Shown here: positions 23,832 through 35,024 of the stretch, piece by piece
Numbering within the stretch: position 1 is the stretch's first letter
How the letters are laid out: each line of letters begins with the position of its first letter
Assembly (NCBI GenBank): GCA_963682175.1
Contig: OY821782.1
Location: 30,153,741-30,217,740, forward strand
Reading direction: 5' to 3'
From: Triglochin maritima
Lineage: Eukaryota; Streptophyta; Magnoliopsida; Alismatales; Juncaginaceae
Length of the DNA: 64,000 nucleotides
The notes under the pieces: generated by a model
The model's input: only the letters and a program-made list of their open reading frames with translations
The model's database searches: none
What the model was told of the DNA's origin: nothing
Translations under genes and position numbers: made by a program

Positions 23832-25897
23832 AATTCAACACAGTCTGTCTGATTGAATGAATGAAGCTCTAGGCATGTGCGTTGATTAGTAGCATATCAT
23901 GCATTATATTCATGTTATATATCCTTTATTTTACCCCAATATTGTGTTACTCGAGTTGTTGTTGTAGTGTTTCAGGTGTTAGGTAATAAAGAAAAGAAAA
24001 GGGAACTAAAAGGACCGGAATGCAACAAGAATGGACTGAATTGAAGACTTCTGGACCCATTTGTAATGCACAAGGACTGGATCACAAATCAGGAAGGACC
24101 CAAGTGAAAGCTCAGAGGGACCTGATTGTGAAATGCAAAGTATTGTGACCATGACTTGAACCATATCAATATTTCACCAATTAAAGTCAAAGCGGTTCAA
24201 GACAGTGGACCAGGGCTTAACCTAACGTGCAAAATACAACATTGAAGCTCCTAGATGAAATAGGGACCGATCGGGCAGAAACGACCCGCGAGGGGTGGAT
24301 CATTTTGCTCCAATGGATCTCCAATTTCTCCCATGGCTCGGACTTGATTAATTGGGTGCACCAGAGTATAGAGAAAGTTATGACAGCCGTCGGATTGCTC
24401 CCAGATCAATCCAAACCCTTATTTCTTCTATAAATACCCTTGTAAACCATCCTCTCCACCTCTTCTTCCTCGTTCCCCCAATAGAGTAGGTTTTAGTTTC
24501 CTATTTTAGTAGTGTAATAAGGGCGTTGGAGAGGAGAAAACTTTGTATTTTTGTTTCTTAATCTAGTTTTGTTCTTGTTCTACACTTTAGTGTCTTTACT
24601 TAGATGCAATTTCTTTTATGTTGTTGTTTGGTTAATCTTGTTTTCAGTAATTTACATTATGGGTTCTTGTTGTTTTTATGCTTTCTTTAGTGTAGAGATG
24701 AGTAGAGAGTAGTACATCCCCATAGGGGGTGGAGAGGAAGGTGATTTGATCATGTGATGGATTAGTGTGTGTGTTAATCTTAATCCTTTGAGCCTCACAT
24801 GATTTCCATAACCATCTAATGGGATTTCACTCTTATCTTTGATGTGCTAATGCTCTTACATGAATCTTAGCACATGCTTACATTAGTGAGTCTATTTTAT
24901 GGGGAATGATGAGGTTAGTGTTGGCTTTTTGGCCCTAATCTATATTAATTTTGATGATGAATCAAACTAATCTTAATCAATCAACGTAATCAATCAAAGT
25001 GAGCAAACACGATTACATGCATTGCATACATACTTGTATACTTACAATCATCTTAATAGGTTGATCAAGACAATCAAGAAAATGAGCATTGGGACAAAGA
25101 CATCAAGACTCAAGACTTGTAATCAGAGCTTTGGACCAAGACATGTAATTTTGTATTTATTGAGTCCATAAGGTTTAATGTAAACTTGAGCACTAGGATT
25201 CTGTCTCATCAAGACTCGGTAAACCGAACCCCAGACGGTCAACCGAAACCTTCTAGTTTGGTCCACCGAACACCTATCGGTTACGCGAATTCTTCCCACC
25301 ACTAAAGCTTAGGTGTTATCTGGAATTGCCCCGACGGAATACCGAACCACCTTCAGTCAACCGAATAGCCCTGGACCGGTTTTGGACTTTGCTCCAACGG
25401 TCGCTTTTGAATCAAGTCCCTAAGACCCAATTGACTTTAATACCTATCGGTCAACCTAGTCCTTCTTGGCTTTAGGCCCCCAATGACTATTTACACGTGG
25501 CACTTGACCGTTGTACCCAACGACTATTTAAGCTATAACTGTCAGCGCAAAACCCATGCTAATTTCGGTCTACCGAAGTGTACACGGTCAACCGAACTTG
25601 AGTAGATCAGAGCCCTACCAATCCTACAGTCCACCTTGGAACGATGAACCGAATGGAATTCGGTTAACCGAACTCAATTCGGGTTAAATTGTTAAAAGCT
25701 ACTGCAAGTTGGTGAACGGTGATCCAAACCCTAGTCGGTCAATCGTTTGCTTAGTGCATAGCAATCAATCCCCTGTGTCTCGGACTACCATTATTTGAAC
25801 GGTTGACCGAACCTGGTCTGAAATCTGCCCGAGCTTAAGTCACATCCTGCATTCCTATTGATACATTTCCTGATCAACTCCCAAATGGCTAGTAGAG

Positions 25898-28262
25898 TGA
25901 TTGAACGTTTTATTTAAACCGCAAGTGCACGACCGCGTTGAAGCGGTGGCAAATATGGGTCGTTCACTGGGAGGTGTATCGACGATTGGTTTGTTCGAAG
26001 GCTAGAGGTAAAAAGGAGAGAAAGATTGGTTACACTAAACTACACTAAGATGCAAAAAGGAAATGAAGATAAGCAATAAAACTAAGCCCCATAGGGGGTA
26101 GAGAAATAATGTGAATATGAAGATGTGTGTGTGTGTTCAATTAAGCTCCTCACAACATGTAGTGCATGAAATCATAAAACTACATCCAACTTTGCCTCCA
26201 CGTGAATTAAGATAAGACTACATCATTAAAACATACAAGACAATAATTGGAATGAAGCTAAATGAACTCAAGTATAAAGACTAGACCCTACTATGCCTCC
26301 ACATGAATTAAGATAAGACTACATCATTAAAACATACAAGACATTAGCTAAGGTAAAGGAAACAAGAGCACATACAAGATGTGTGTGCATAAAACTACAA
26401 GATGTGTGTTTTATGATTTCATGCACACACACTAGTGATTTCATACAAGACATTAGCTAAGGTAAAGGCAACAAGAGCACATACAAGGCTTGTCAATCAT
26501 AAAACTACAAGATGTGTGTGCATGAAATCATAGACCAATTGGCGGTCTCCAACCGCTGATTGGCGGTCCTTTTAGGTCTTCTGTTCCTCAAATTTGTCCA
26601 GTAGCCTCCCCTTGATCTGATGGTTCCCTGAAACTAAGAAACACTGGAAACAAAAAATTAAAAACCCCTCGAATCGTCCAAACCAACGTCTGGACAGAGC
26701 ACCTCCCCAGCAACGGCGCCAAAAACTTGATTGATCGTTTTATTGAAACCGCAAGTGCACGGCCGCGTTGAAGCGGTGGCAAATACGGGTCATCCACTGG
26801 GAGGTGTGTCGACGATTGGTTTGTTCGAAGGCGAGAGGTAAAAAGAAGGAGAGAAAGGTTGGTTACACTAAACTACACTAAGATGCAAAAAAGAAATGAA
26901 GATAAGCAATAAAACTAAGCCCCATAGGGGGTAGAGAAATAATGTGAATATGAAGATGTGTGTGTGTGTTCAATTAAGCTCCCCACAACATGTAGTGCAT
27001 GAAATCATAAAACTACATCCAACTTTGCCTCCACATGAATTAAGATAAGACTACATCATTAAAACATACAAGACAATAATTGGAATGAAGCTAAATGAAC
27101 TCAAGTATAAAGACTAGACCCTACTATGCCTCCACATGAATTAAGATAAGACTACATCATTAAAACATACAAGACATTAGCTAAGGTAAAGGCAACAAGA
27201 ACACATACACTACAAATTGTGTTTCCAATATTAACTTCATCCATATCCTAACCTTATCATTCCCTATAAAATAGGTCCACTAATCAAAGCATAAGCTAAG
27301 CTTCATTCAAGAGCATTAGCATATCAAAGATAAGAGTGAAAACTCATTAGATGGTTATGGAAATCATATAAAGCTCAAGGGATAAAGATAACACACACTT
27401 AATACACTACATGATTATATCACATATTTCTCCACCCCCCAAATGGGGATGAAACTACTCACTACTCATTACACTAACTATATTAACAAAAGAAAGCATA
27501 ATACTGAAATGACAGTTAACTAAGAAAGCAAGAAGTATTAAAGAAGTTTAAAAGGAAAGGAAAGACTAAACAAACATGCACAAATTAAAAGACAAGATTA
27601 AAAGAAACTAGAAGAAATTTTTTATTAACAAATGACTCACATTGAAGGTAGCATTCTTCTCCACCTTGAGTTTTTGCTTCAAGGCTCACTCCTTAGTAGA
27701 GAGAATGCCACCAAGCAATGGGTAATTACAATGGAAGGTGAAGAGTTCTATTTATAAGATGGAAAAAGCTAATCGGGGACAATCCCCCGATGTGGGACTA
27801 AACCAATACCAAAAATAGCCTAAACAATCATTAATACAAGTCCAGGAGAAAACTTAGTGGATCTGGGATGATCCAGACCGCAAATTGGCGGCCTATAAGG
27901 CCCAGATCGCTTCGGTTTTGGTTGTGGGCTTTCCTTGATGTGTTTCTTGGTCCTGGATGCATCTACTTGGCTTGTTGGAGCTCCGACCCGAATCGAATTG
28001 CCAAAATACTCCCCATGATGGTGTGGAGTTTCCTGTTTTGCTCTTAGGTCCTTCGGTCTTACGATCAGGTCCTTCTCCCTTGCATCTTAGTCCCCAGGTC
28101 TCACAATTAAGTCTTTTTTTCCTGCTTTTGGGTCATTTCATGGCTCTTTTCTTCAAACCTCTTTATTCCTGAAAACTAAACATAAAACTCGTCACGTAGG
28201 ATTGCTTAAGTGTAAGATAATGGATATAAGATACAAATATGAGAATGAAATGATGTCAATCA
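25898..28262 (-). mobile_element. Truncated Athila-like element, innermost layer of the nest
   Basis: It has a perfect duplication tagag at 25893-25897 and 28263-28267 and 7-bp inverted ends TGATTGA/TCAATCA. On the minus strand: full 5' LTR (28262-26728, 1535 bp), primer site (complement at 26704-26721), about 175 bp of leader, scrambled sequence (about 26360-26530), then the 3' half of a 3' LTR. All genes and the polypurine tract are lost. TATA box (complement TTCTATTTATAAG) at about 27748. Confidence 0.9.
26704..26721 (-). other. Primer-binding site, tRNA-Asp
   Basis: In element sense TGGCGCCGTTGCTGGGGA, complementary to the 3' end of plant tRNA-Asp(GUC) with one mismatch. Homology to the tRNA stops after 18 nt, as normal. 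Confidence 0.9.
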
Positions 28263-29341
28263 TAGAGCTTGAAGGCTTATAAATAGGACCCCATTTGTTG
28301 GTTTTGAGACTCTTGAACACTCCCTATCTATCCCATACTCAAAGTCAAATCCCCTTCATCTTTAAGCTCTCAATCCTCTCAACACTCAAGCCAAAACTTC
28401 ACCACTTGCATATCCAATTCCATATCAATAACCACGTTTGATCAAGTATAGAGGGTTAGTTAGATTGTGATTCCATCTCCATATTCAAGAATCACCAAAG
28501 AGTTGTAAAGCTTCGAGGAAGCTCCCTCTCGGGTTGTGAGAGGAGACACGATCGAGGCGAGGTTATTCGCGAGGCTCGGTGGTTGTAAACGGCGTTGATC
28601 TCGCCCTGAAAAGGAGATCGGTTAGTGGAACCGTAAGTGAGGCTCGGGGGATCGAGCGAGGCTTGCGAGGAGGATTAGGACCGGAGTGTGGGTACCGAAC
28701 CTCTCTAAACTTTGTTGTCATTGATTTTGTGGTTTGAATTGTCTATGCCCTTAATCCTTCGATTAGTATTTTTAATTCTGCAATTATGTAGTGATTAGAG
28801 AGCCTTAGATCCTAACAGTTAGGATAAGAATGGAGTGGAAGAAGGAAACAAGGCATATGCATGTATGTTCTCATGTTGGCTTTATCCAAATTAATGACTT
28901 GTATGTTTTAATGATTGTGATATATCTTATTTCATGTGGAGACATAGATGGATTTGAGTCATTTTGCATGTGAACATATTAGCTTCATTTCAATTGTTGT
29001 CTTGTATGTTTAATGATAAGGTTTTATCTTAATTCATGTGGAGGCAAAGCTGGAATTGAGTTTTATGGATTTGATGTATGACATGTTTTGATGAGCACAT
29101 TTGAACACACACAACACACATTTTTGTATTCACATTCTTTCTCTACCCCTCGAGGTGTTTAGTTTTATTGCTTATTTTTTCAATTTCCCACGTATTGAAG
29201 TTTAATTTGGATCACATCTCTCTTTTCTTCACCCCTACTCGTATTGTGAATCTGACTCACACGCGCTCCCTGTGGACCGACCAGTATTTGCCACTACTTC
29301 AACGCGGTCGTGCACTTGCGGTATTTTAACTGATTCAATCA

Positions 29342-30231
29342 TGCAACTTAAATGAATTATAACTTCGAAATATCATGCCATAAATTTCGAAAATTGCATC
29401 TTGATTGGGTTAATCGTTGAGTTTTGAGGATTTTTTGATGTGCTTTGGGCTGTATTTCTTTCTCAGACATGTTTCGGTCGACCGGAATTTGTGTTCCGTT
29501 AGACCGGATTGCTGTGATGGGTTTTTTAATCTTTTTGACTGTTTGCAATTTACTGGAATAGTTGTTCTGTTCGACCGATTGCCTCTTGCTCGATTGGATC
29601 CTTAAGTTCACTTAAGTGATCGGTCGAACCATATTGGCTCAGTCGACCGTTTTGGCTTTTGCTCTCTCCTACTGAGTTTCTTCGTTCGACCGAATTTTCT
29701 TCCGGTCTTATAGTTTCCTTTTTTTGGTTCATCGGTCTGGTGTATCATCCTTGTTTGACCAAATTTTTCAAGCAGTGTGTGCCTAATCGGTTCGGTCGAC
29801 CGCTCTTGTTTCTCTTTTCGACCAAATTTTCCAGGATGCTTCTAACTCATCTGTTTGGTTGACCGTTGGCACTGAATGGTAGACTGATTATAACTAGCAA
29901 CTCTCTCTTATCTTATCGGTCGACCGTGGTTCTATGTTGATCGACCGCTTGCCCAAACCACTTCAAATTGTTTTCGTAAATTAAACCTTTGGAACAAATG
30001 TCATAACCGACTGGTCAACCGTTAACGTTTTTTTTGGCTACATCTAGGGCAAACTCGTGTCTTTCTCTTTCACTTTTTACTTTTCCCCTCTTCTACCCTA
30101 CCGTCGCCCCCTCCTTCCGGTCGACCATTTACTCTTTTCCAGCCAAAAATCTTGTTTTTTTACCTCCATTTGTATCCCCTCTCAATCCTCTACCTTTTCC
30201 ACCAACATTTTCACCCTCTACCTCCTTCATC
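29342..30231 (+). repeat. Sirevirus spacer between pol and the env-position ORF, rich in GTCGACC motifs
   Basis: No gene is supported. Between about 29470 and 30125 there are many GGTCGACCG or near variants (TTCGGTCGACCG, GTTCGACCG, GGTCGACCAT). This is the same motif class as in the LTRs, here in an internal region. Confidence 0.65.
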
Positions 30232-30249
30232 ATGTCAAGTTGAAAGAAG

Positions 30250-31446
30250 ATGGTGATTCACAAGAAGCGGGGTGACCCGGAAGTTGTGGCTACTGAACGC
30301 CGCACAAAGAGGAGGCAATATCGTCCCCCCACATGTCAAAATGTTCACCATCCACCTGCTCCTCCAACAATTCCGTTCTTCCCCATTGACGACAATGCTC
30401 AAGCCGCTTGGGATAAGAGTTTTTCGGGTGATCCATTCATTCCATGTCGCCATGTTGAGGTAGTGGATTTTACTACGGTTTCTTTAAAGGCACATTTAAA
30501 TGCAAACAAGCTCACATTTAGACAAACCACACTCGCATCAAAACCATATTATCCATTCCCTGTTCAACAGTTCTACTACAACCTTAGAATGGCCAAAAAT
30601 CATCACCTCTTGACCACCATGATTAATGGGGTAACATATGAAATCGTTCCCAGCACAATTGCCACTACTTTAGGCCTTGATTTTGATGGTGTTCATCTTT
30701 ACATAGACCACCCATACTCTGCCTTAGAGAACACTACCATTGGTGAAATAATTGATGAACTCTATGCCATTCCACCCGACATGAGAAATGGAAAGGTTGT
30801 TCATAATGCCTCTTGCTTGCATCCTCTCCCTAGGATATTAGCCCAAATAGTGTCCTACAACCTTTTCCTCAAGTGTGCCCACCAAAATGAAATATCCCAA
30901 CTTGAGCTATATTGCATCTATTGTCTTTGTAAGAAAATTCCTGTGAATTGGTCGCTTTTTATCTTCCCCTACATGTCGCATTGGAATGGGAGATACCTTC
31001 CTTACCCAATGTGGCTATCGGCTATCTTCGTGCTCCTTAAGATCAATGTCAAACCCTTCTCTTCGGCGGTTTACAAATATCCTATTTGTAAGACTACTTT
31101 ATGCAAAATGAAGTCGATCACCTCATCTTCTCATCTACTCGTCTCCGACGAGGACACTAAAGACGAAGAAGAAGATGCAGAGGAAGCAACTCCTGCTGAT
31201 CCGAAGTGGATGCCTAGCCAAGGCCCAGCGACACCTTCTCATTCTTGGGTAGAAGGCGATGTCGATGCATGGAATTTTGGTGCTGGATGGACTGCGGATC
31301 TTCCGAGCTCGAGCAACTCTTCATCGCTTCCGTCGTTGTCTGATCGGATGGATCATCTTGAAGCCCATATCGATGCTCGTTTTGACTCTGTGTTGAGTGG
31401 GATTGACTCTCTCTTATTCCTGCTTCGTGATCAGAGACTCGGTTGA
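30250..31446 (+). CDS. Env-position ORF of the Sirevirus, intact, function unknown
   Basis: A 398-residue uninterrupted ORF lies between pol and the 3' LTR, where many Sireviruses carry an extra 'env-like' ORF. The N-terminus is basic (KKRGDP..RRTKRRQYRPP, residues 3-28, like a nuclear localisation signal). The middle is a globular part with FYYNLRMAKNHHLLTTMING, resembling plant retroelement proteins annotated as 'putative plant transposon protein'. Residues 298-318 are acidic (SDEDTKDEEEDAEEATP). The C-terminus (about 358-395) is a likely coiled coil. I see no clear signal peptide or membrane helix. An ATG at 30232 is in frame but followed by TGA after two codons, so 30250 is chosen. It is the only intact ORF of this element. 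Confidence 0.65.
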   Translation: MVIHKKRGDPEVVATERRTKRRQYRPPTCQNVHHPPAPPTIPFFPIDDNAQAAWDKSFSGDPFIPCRHVEVVDFTTVSLKAHLNANKLTFRQTTLASKPYYPFPVQQFYYNLRMAKNHHLLTTMINGVTYEIVPSTIATTLGLDFDGVHLYIDHPYSALENTTIGEIIDELYAIPPDMRNGKVVHNASCLHPLPRILAQIVSYNLFLKCAHQNEISQLELYCIYCLCKKIPVNWSLFIFPYMSHWNGRYLPYPMWLSAIFVLLKINVKPFSSAVYKYPICKTTLCKMKSITSSSHLLVSDEDTKDEEEDAEEATPADPKWMPSQGPATPSHSWVEGDVDAWNFGAGWTADLPSSSNSSSLPSLSDRMDHLEAHIDARFDSVLSGIDSLLFLLRDQRLG

Positions 31447-31727
31447 TGCTTGTAGTTGTGATTCTAGTTGTGTGTATTTCATGTGCTTGTTGTTCTCCAG
31501 ATTTGGAGTTGCTTTGAACTTTTGAGTCTTTTGTTTTTTTTTTGAATGATTATGATGTTTGCTTTGTATATTTGGATGTTTGCATGACTACATTTTTTTA
31601 GATTTATTGGACATGCTTCATTGCTATTGTTTCTTTTTAGCATATTACCTTTGCACTTGCGTTGTATAATCTCATGACATGTGTTAAACTTCCACGTTGG
31701 ATTCATGAGTATTTTTTTGATCATGCC

Positions 31728-31785
31728 AAAGGGGGAGAAATAAATACATTCTCATAGATAGGGGGAGCTATAAGATAGGGGGAGC
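31728..31785 (+). promoter_or_regulatory. Repeated polypurine tracts of the Sirevirus
   Basis: Three tracts occur in a row: AAAGGGGGAGAAATAAA, then ATAGGGGGAGC twice. Serial polypurine tracts downstream of pol are typical of Sireviruses, where they can prime plus-strand DNA. A further tract, AAAAAAGGTGAA, directly precedes the 3' LTR at 31885-31896. Confidence 0.85.
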
Positions 31786-31897
31786 TTAGTGATTTCTTAG
31801 TAATGATAAAACTTGAAAAGAACATGCTTAGTAATGATAAAACTTGAAAAAAACATGTATTTAGATTGATAGGTTGTCATCATCAAAAAAGGTGAAT

Positions 31898-33066
31898 TGT
31901 TGGCTTTTCGGCTAAATAATTGCTAATTTGTTTTGATGATTAACTAACATATCAATCAACACATGTAATTCATTAATATCATCGCATGCATATATTTTAT
32001 TTCTAACATTTCAGGAACCATGTATGGAAAAGAGACAATAAATGAAGAATGAAGAGTAGATAGGTTTACATTTCTTGTACTTAGACTATGATGTAAATTG
32101 GCACTTGAAATCTTTGCTGAATTGCATTGCATGACCCCTACGGAACCTATAGAAGTCATACAATTAAGTCCATATCAATTTGACCTCGATAGGAAATCGA
32201 CGAAACATAGAAATTCCCTTATAACAGGATTTCTGAGTGAAACTGGACGACCCGAACCTTAGTTCGACCGATTCTAATATTTGGTTTCCTAGTCTAAATC
32301 GGTCAACCAAAACCTTTTACCCGCTCGACCGTTTCATTATGACAACCGATAGTACCCAGTTCGACCGATAAAATCTTCACTAACCTATCTTTTGTTGACA
32401 CGTGTCCTGATTAGAGTGGACAACGGTCGACCGAAATTTCTGTTTTGTTCGACCGTTTGCATTTCCAATTTAATCATCAATATAGCCGTTATACTTGTCG
32501 TATTTACCAACGGTCGTATACAAATACTCCACCTAACCCTCTATTAGCTTTGGTCTTACGGTTGACCGAAACCATAGCCATCGTTGACTGGTTCACGAAA
32601 CACTCCCGTTCCTGCACTTACTGATATTTTCGGTCGGACGACATCTCTCTCTTGTTCGAGCGTTATCTCAATTCCACAGTTTCATCTTGACCGAATTCTC
32701 TAAATGGTCGACCGAACCTTAACATTTTTTCGACCGTTAACTTATGATCTAGCCCAGTTGGTTCGACTGCCCTCTATTTCGGTCGACCGTTTGTTTCTAA
32801 CACTTTCTGGACTTGACTTTTGGACTGATTCCGGTTAACCGTTGAGATCGATTTGGTCGACTGATTTTATCCTGAACTGTGCCATGTGCTTTTCTATTTT
32901 GTGTATTCTTACACAACACTATACCTATTTAATCCTAATGGCTAGATTAAGTTTAGTGCTTAAAAATAGAGCTGAGAACACATTTCTAAGGTTACCAATA
33001 TTTCTCCAAGCTCAAACATTCTTACTACTCTCATTTTGCTCTAAACATCCTTGTGCTCACATCTAC
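31898..33066 (+). mobile_element. 3' LTR of the Sirevirus, truncated
   Basis: It starts TGTTGGCTTTTCGGCT. It matches the 5' LTR closely up to GTGCTCACATCTACT, then switches at 33066 to unrelated sequence, so U5 is lost. It keeps a longer GGTCGACC region (32245-32875) than the 5' LTR. Where the 5' LTR has TTATAAATAG, this copy has an expanded, altered CTTAAAAATAG (about 32960-32970). Confidence 0.88.
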
Positions 33067-33373
33067 TTCTTTCTAGGTGTTCTCATTCTTTCTAGGTGTT
33101 CTACGCGTCCACCCAGAGATGGAGACGACCCCAAAAAAAATTGAAGCCCAGATGCTTTAGATGTGCGACGGATCCGCCGTAGGTTGTGCTTTAGATGTGG
33201 CGATTTCGCCACCCTTCTTGCTCCAAGTGTGCCCGGATTTCACCGCGCACTCCGCTGTCTCCTGAAACGCAAACCCAAATAGTTAGATCGCACACAAGAT
33301 AAACAGAAAAGAATCGAAATCACTAAAAATAAACAAAATCTTCGTCGCCTCCCCGGCAACGGCGCCAAAAACT
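33067..33373 (-). mobile_element. Leader and primer site of a divergent Athila-like element (subfamily C)
   Basis: The complement of the tRNA-Asp primer site (TGGCGCCGTTGCCGGGGA) is at 33350-33367, right beside the LTR. The leader has a perfect hairpin GTGGCGA-TT-TCGCCAC at 33197-33212 and a weaker ACGG/CCGT stem near 33168-33180. Near 33067-33100 a 17-bp unit, TTCTTTCTAGGTGTTCT, is almost tandemly repeated. No gene is seen. Confidence 0.75.
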
Positions 33374-34575
33374 TGATGAGAATTTTATTTATACCACAAG
33401 TGCACGGCGTCAATGAAGACGTGGCAAGTACGGGTCGAACACAAGAGGGAGAGATATTGTTATTTTTGTGATTTTCGATTTAGGAAAGAAAGAGAGAGAA
33501 ATAATTTTGGTTTGAGATTTTTGGTTTTTAATTATCCAAAGCAAGAACAACAAAAACTAAAAAGAAAATAAAGCAAATATGGATGAGAGTCCAGCGGGTG
33601 GAGGTTTAGATGTCGGGTTTTGTTTAGAGAAATCTGAAACTTATAATAAATCACATTACTTATAAAGCATTACATGATAAATGATTCAACATAAACTTAA
33701 GTAATCAAAATATACTAACACGAAATTAAAATAATAACATCATTCTTCTTCTCATCACCCTAAATCCATCACCCCCGCCCATTGGAGAGAGTTAGAAGCT
33801 CATGGATGGAGGGAAGGAGAAGGGGTCCTGGAGAAACTACAAAAGAAAACTAAAAACATAAAATAAACCAACATAATTTTATTACTAAAGCATGGAATAA
33901 AAACTAAGACTCCTTTCAATACATGATTCGGCCTTATTTGTAGCCTCAACCGGGGATCCCAATACATAAAAGAAAAGTACACGCGTCAATACAGCATTGG
34001 TAAAAATTTGAGCGCACGGATCGACTTTTGTGCGGCTAAGCCGCCGCATTTTGTACATGGGGTGCGGCGGAATCGCCACCTTTTTGGCTCAGATTCGATC
34101 GGGATGTTTCCTGTGTGTTTATGGTATGATTTAAATGTCCTTTGGGCGTCTGGATTGATTTCTTTCCTTTCTTTTGAGCTCCGAATTTATTTCTTCATAT
34201 ATTTGGAAAACAAAATTGATTTTTCTTTAGAACTTCTCCAAAATAATATTTTGGTACTTTAATTTGCAGTCGGGTCCTTTGGCTTTTGCCATTAGGTCCT
34301 GGCTACTTTTGTGCTTAAGTCCTTGGGCTTTTTGTAATTAGGTCTTTGAATGCTTTTATGCTTGGATGGACTTTCATTTGAATCCCGATAATCTTGAACT
34401 TGGTCTTTATGATATAAATGAGTCTTTTGCACGCGTTTATGCTCGGGATATGGGTAATTTGCATTCAGGTCCCTGTATTCTGTAAATAAGACTAAACACA
34501 TACCTTAGTAGCATTTATTGATATAAAATTAATCTAAATGAAAGACATATGATGCAATGTATGCCCAAAGAACCT
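33374..34575 (-). mobile_element. 5' LTR of the subfamily C Athila-like element (minus)
   Basis: In plus coordinates it begins TGATGAGAATTTTATT, next to the primer site. The U5 block is recognisable but diverged (GCCACGTCTTCATTGACGCC on the minus strand). It carries its own self-complementary motif GCGGCTAAGCCGC at 34032-34044. The right end is placed at about 34575, where sequence of another LTR begins. No gene is seen; short ORFs here are chance. Confidence 0.7.
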
Positions 34576-35024
34576 AAAAAAGATTGTGTAACGTGTTATC
34601 TTTAACCTAAACAATGTTGTGTAACTAGTTTTGTGTTTGAGTTTCAGGAATAAAAAAGATTGAGGAGAATAGGCATAAAAGGACCTAAAAGCAGGAAAAA
34701 TACTGAGTTGAGAGACTTAGGGACTAAGATGAAAGGGAGAAGGACTTGAATGTAAGCCTAAAGGACCAATGACGAAATCAAGAAACTCCACACCATCTTG
34801 GGGAGTATTTTGGCAATTCGATTCGGGTCGGAGCTCCAACGACCAACTTGGATACATGACACACGAAGAAAGCCATCTAGAAAAGCCCACAAAAAATCCA
34901 GACCGGATCCAAACCCTGTAGACCACTAATTGGCGGTCTGGGTTGCTCTGGATCCGATACGATTTAGTCGGGTCATGTATAATTGTGTGTTATGTCTTTG
35001 GTATTGTATTAGTCTCATCCGAGC

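Larger units (their letters stand above)
24919..28817 (+). mobile_element. Solo Sirevirus LTR nested in the Athila-like LTR
   Basis: It has TGTTGGCTTTTTGGCC at the start and AGATCCTAACA at the end, with a perfect duplication gttag at 24914-24918 and 28818-28822. Without the nested element it is about 1.53 kb. The TATA box CTTATAAATAGG is at about 28276. Palindromic motifs at 25210-25820 are mostly of the variant CGGTCAACCG, diverged from GGTCGACC. Confidence 0.92.
23883..29341 (+). mobile_element. Solo Athila-like LTR (subfamily B) in the Sirevirus, itself split
   Basis: It starts TGATTAGTAGCATATCATGC and ends TGATTCAATCA, with the family U5 block just before the end. Without the insertion at 24919-28817 it is about 1.56 kb. 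No primer site follows at 29342, so it is solo. The flanks tgcgt and tgcaa match only in their first three bases, so the duplication is uncertain. A TATA-like TCTATAAATACC lies at about 24428. Confidence 0.75.
15846..33066 (+). mobile_element. Sirevirus-like Ty1/copia retrotransposon with env-position ORF, heavily nested
   Basis: Order: 5' LTR (15846-16874), initiator-Met primer site, gag, protease-integrase-RT-RNase H, a spacer, a 398-codon ORF in env position, repeated polypurine tracts, and a 3' LTR (31898-33066, truncated). The pol-then-extra-ORF order and multiple GGGGGAG tracts are hallmarks of Sireviruses. Gag and pol are dead. Insertions at 20450-22599 and 23883-29341 expand it; without them it is about 9.6 kb. 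The 3' LTR is cut at 33066, so the right target duplication is not available. Confidence 0.88.

Noticed and set aside
26380..26530. Tandem satellite or minisatellite
   Set aside because: The repeated pieces are unequal, reordered LTR fragments at a deletion junction, not a tandem array.
23878..29346. Target-site duplication tgcgt/tgcaa of the solo Athila-like LTR
   Set aside because: Only three of five bases match; not counted as support.
34008..34262. 84-residue ORF as a gene
   Set aside because: It spans the self-complementary motif of the subfamily C LTR and has no counterpart in other LTR copies.
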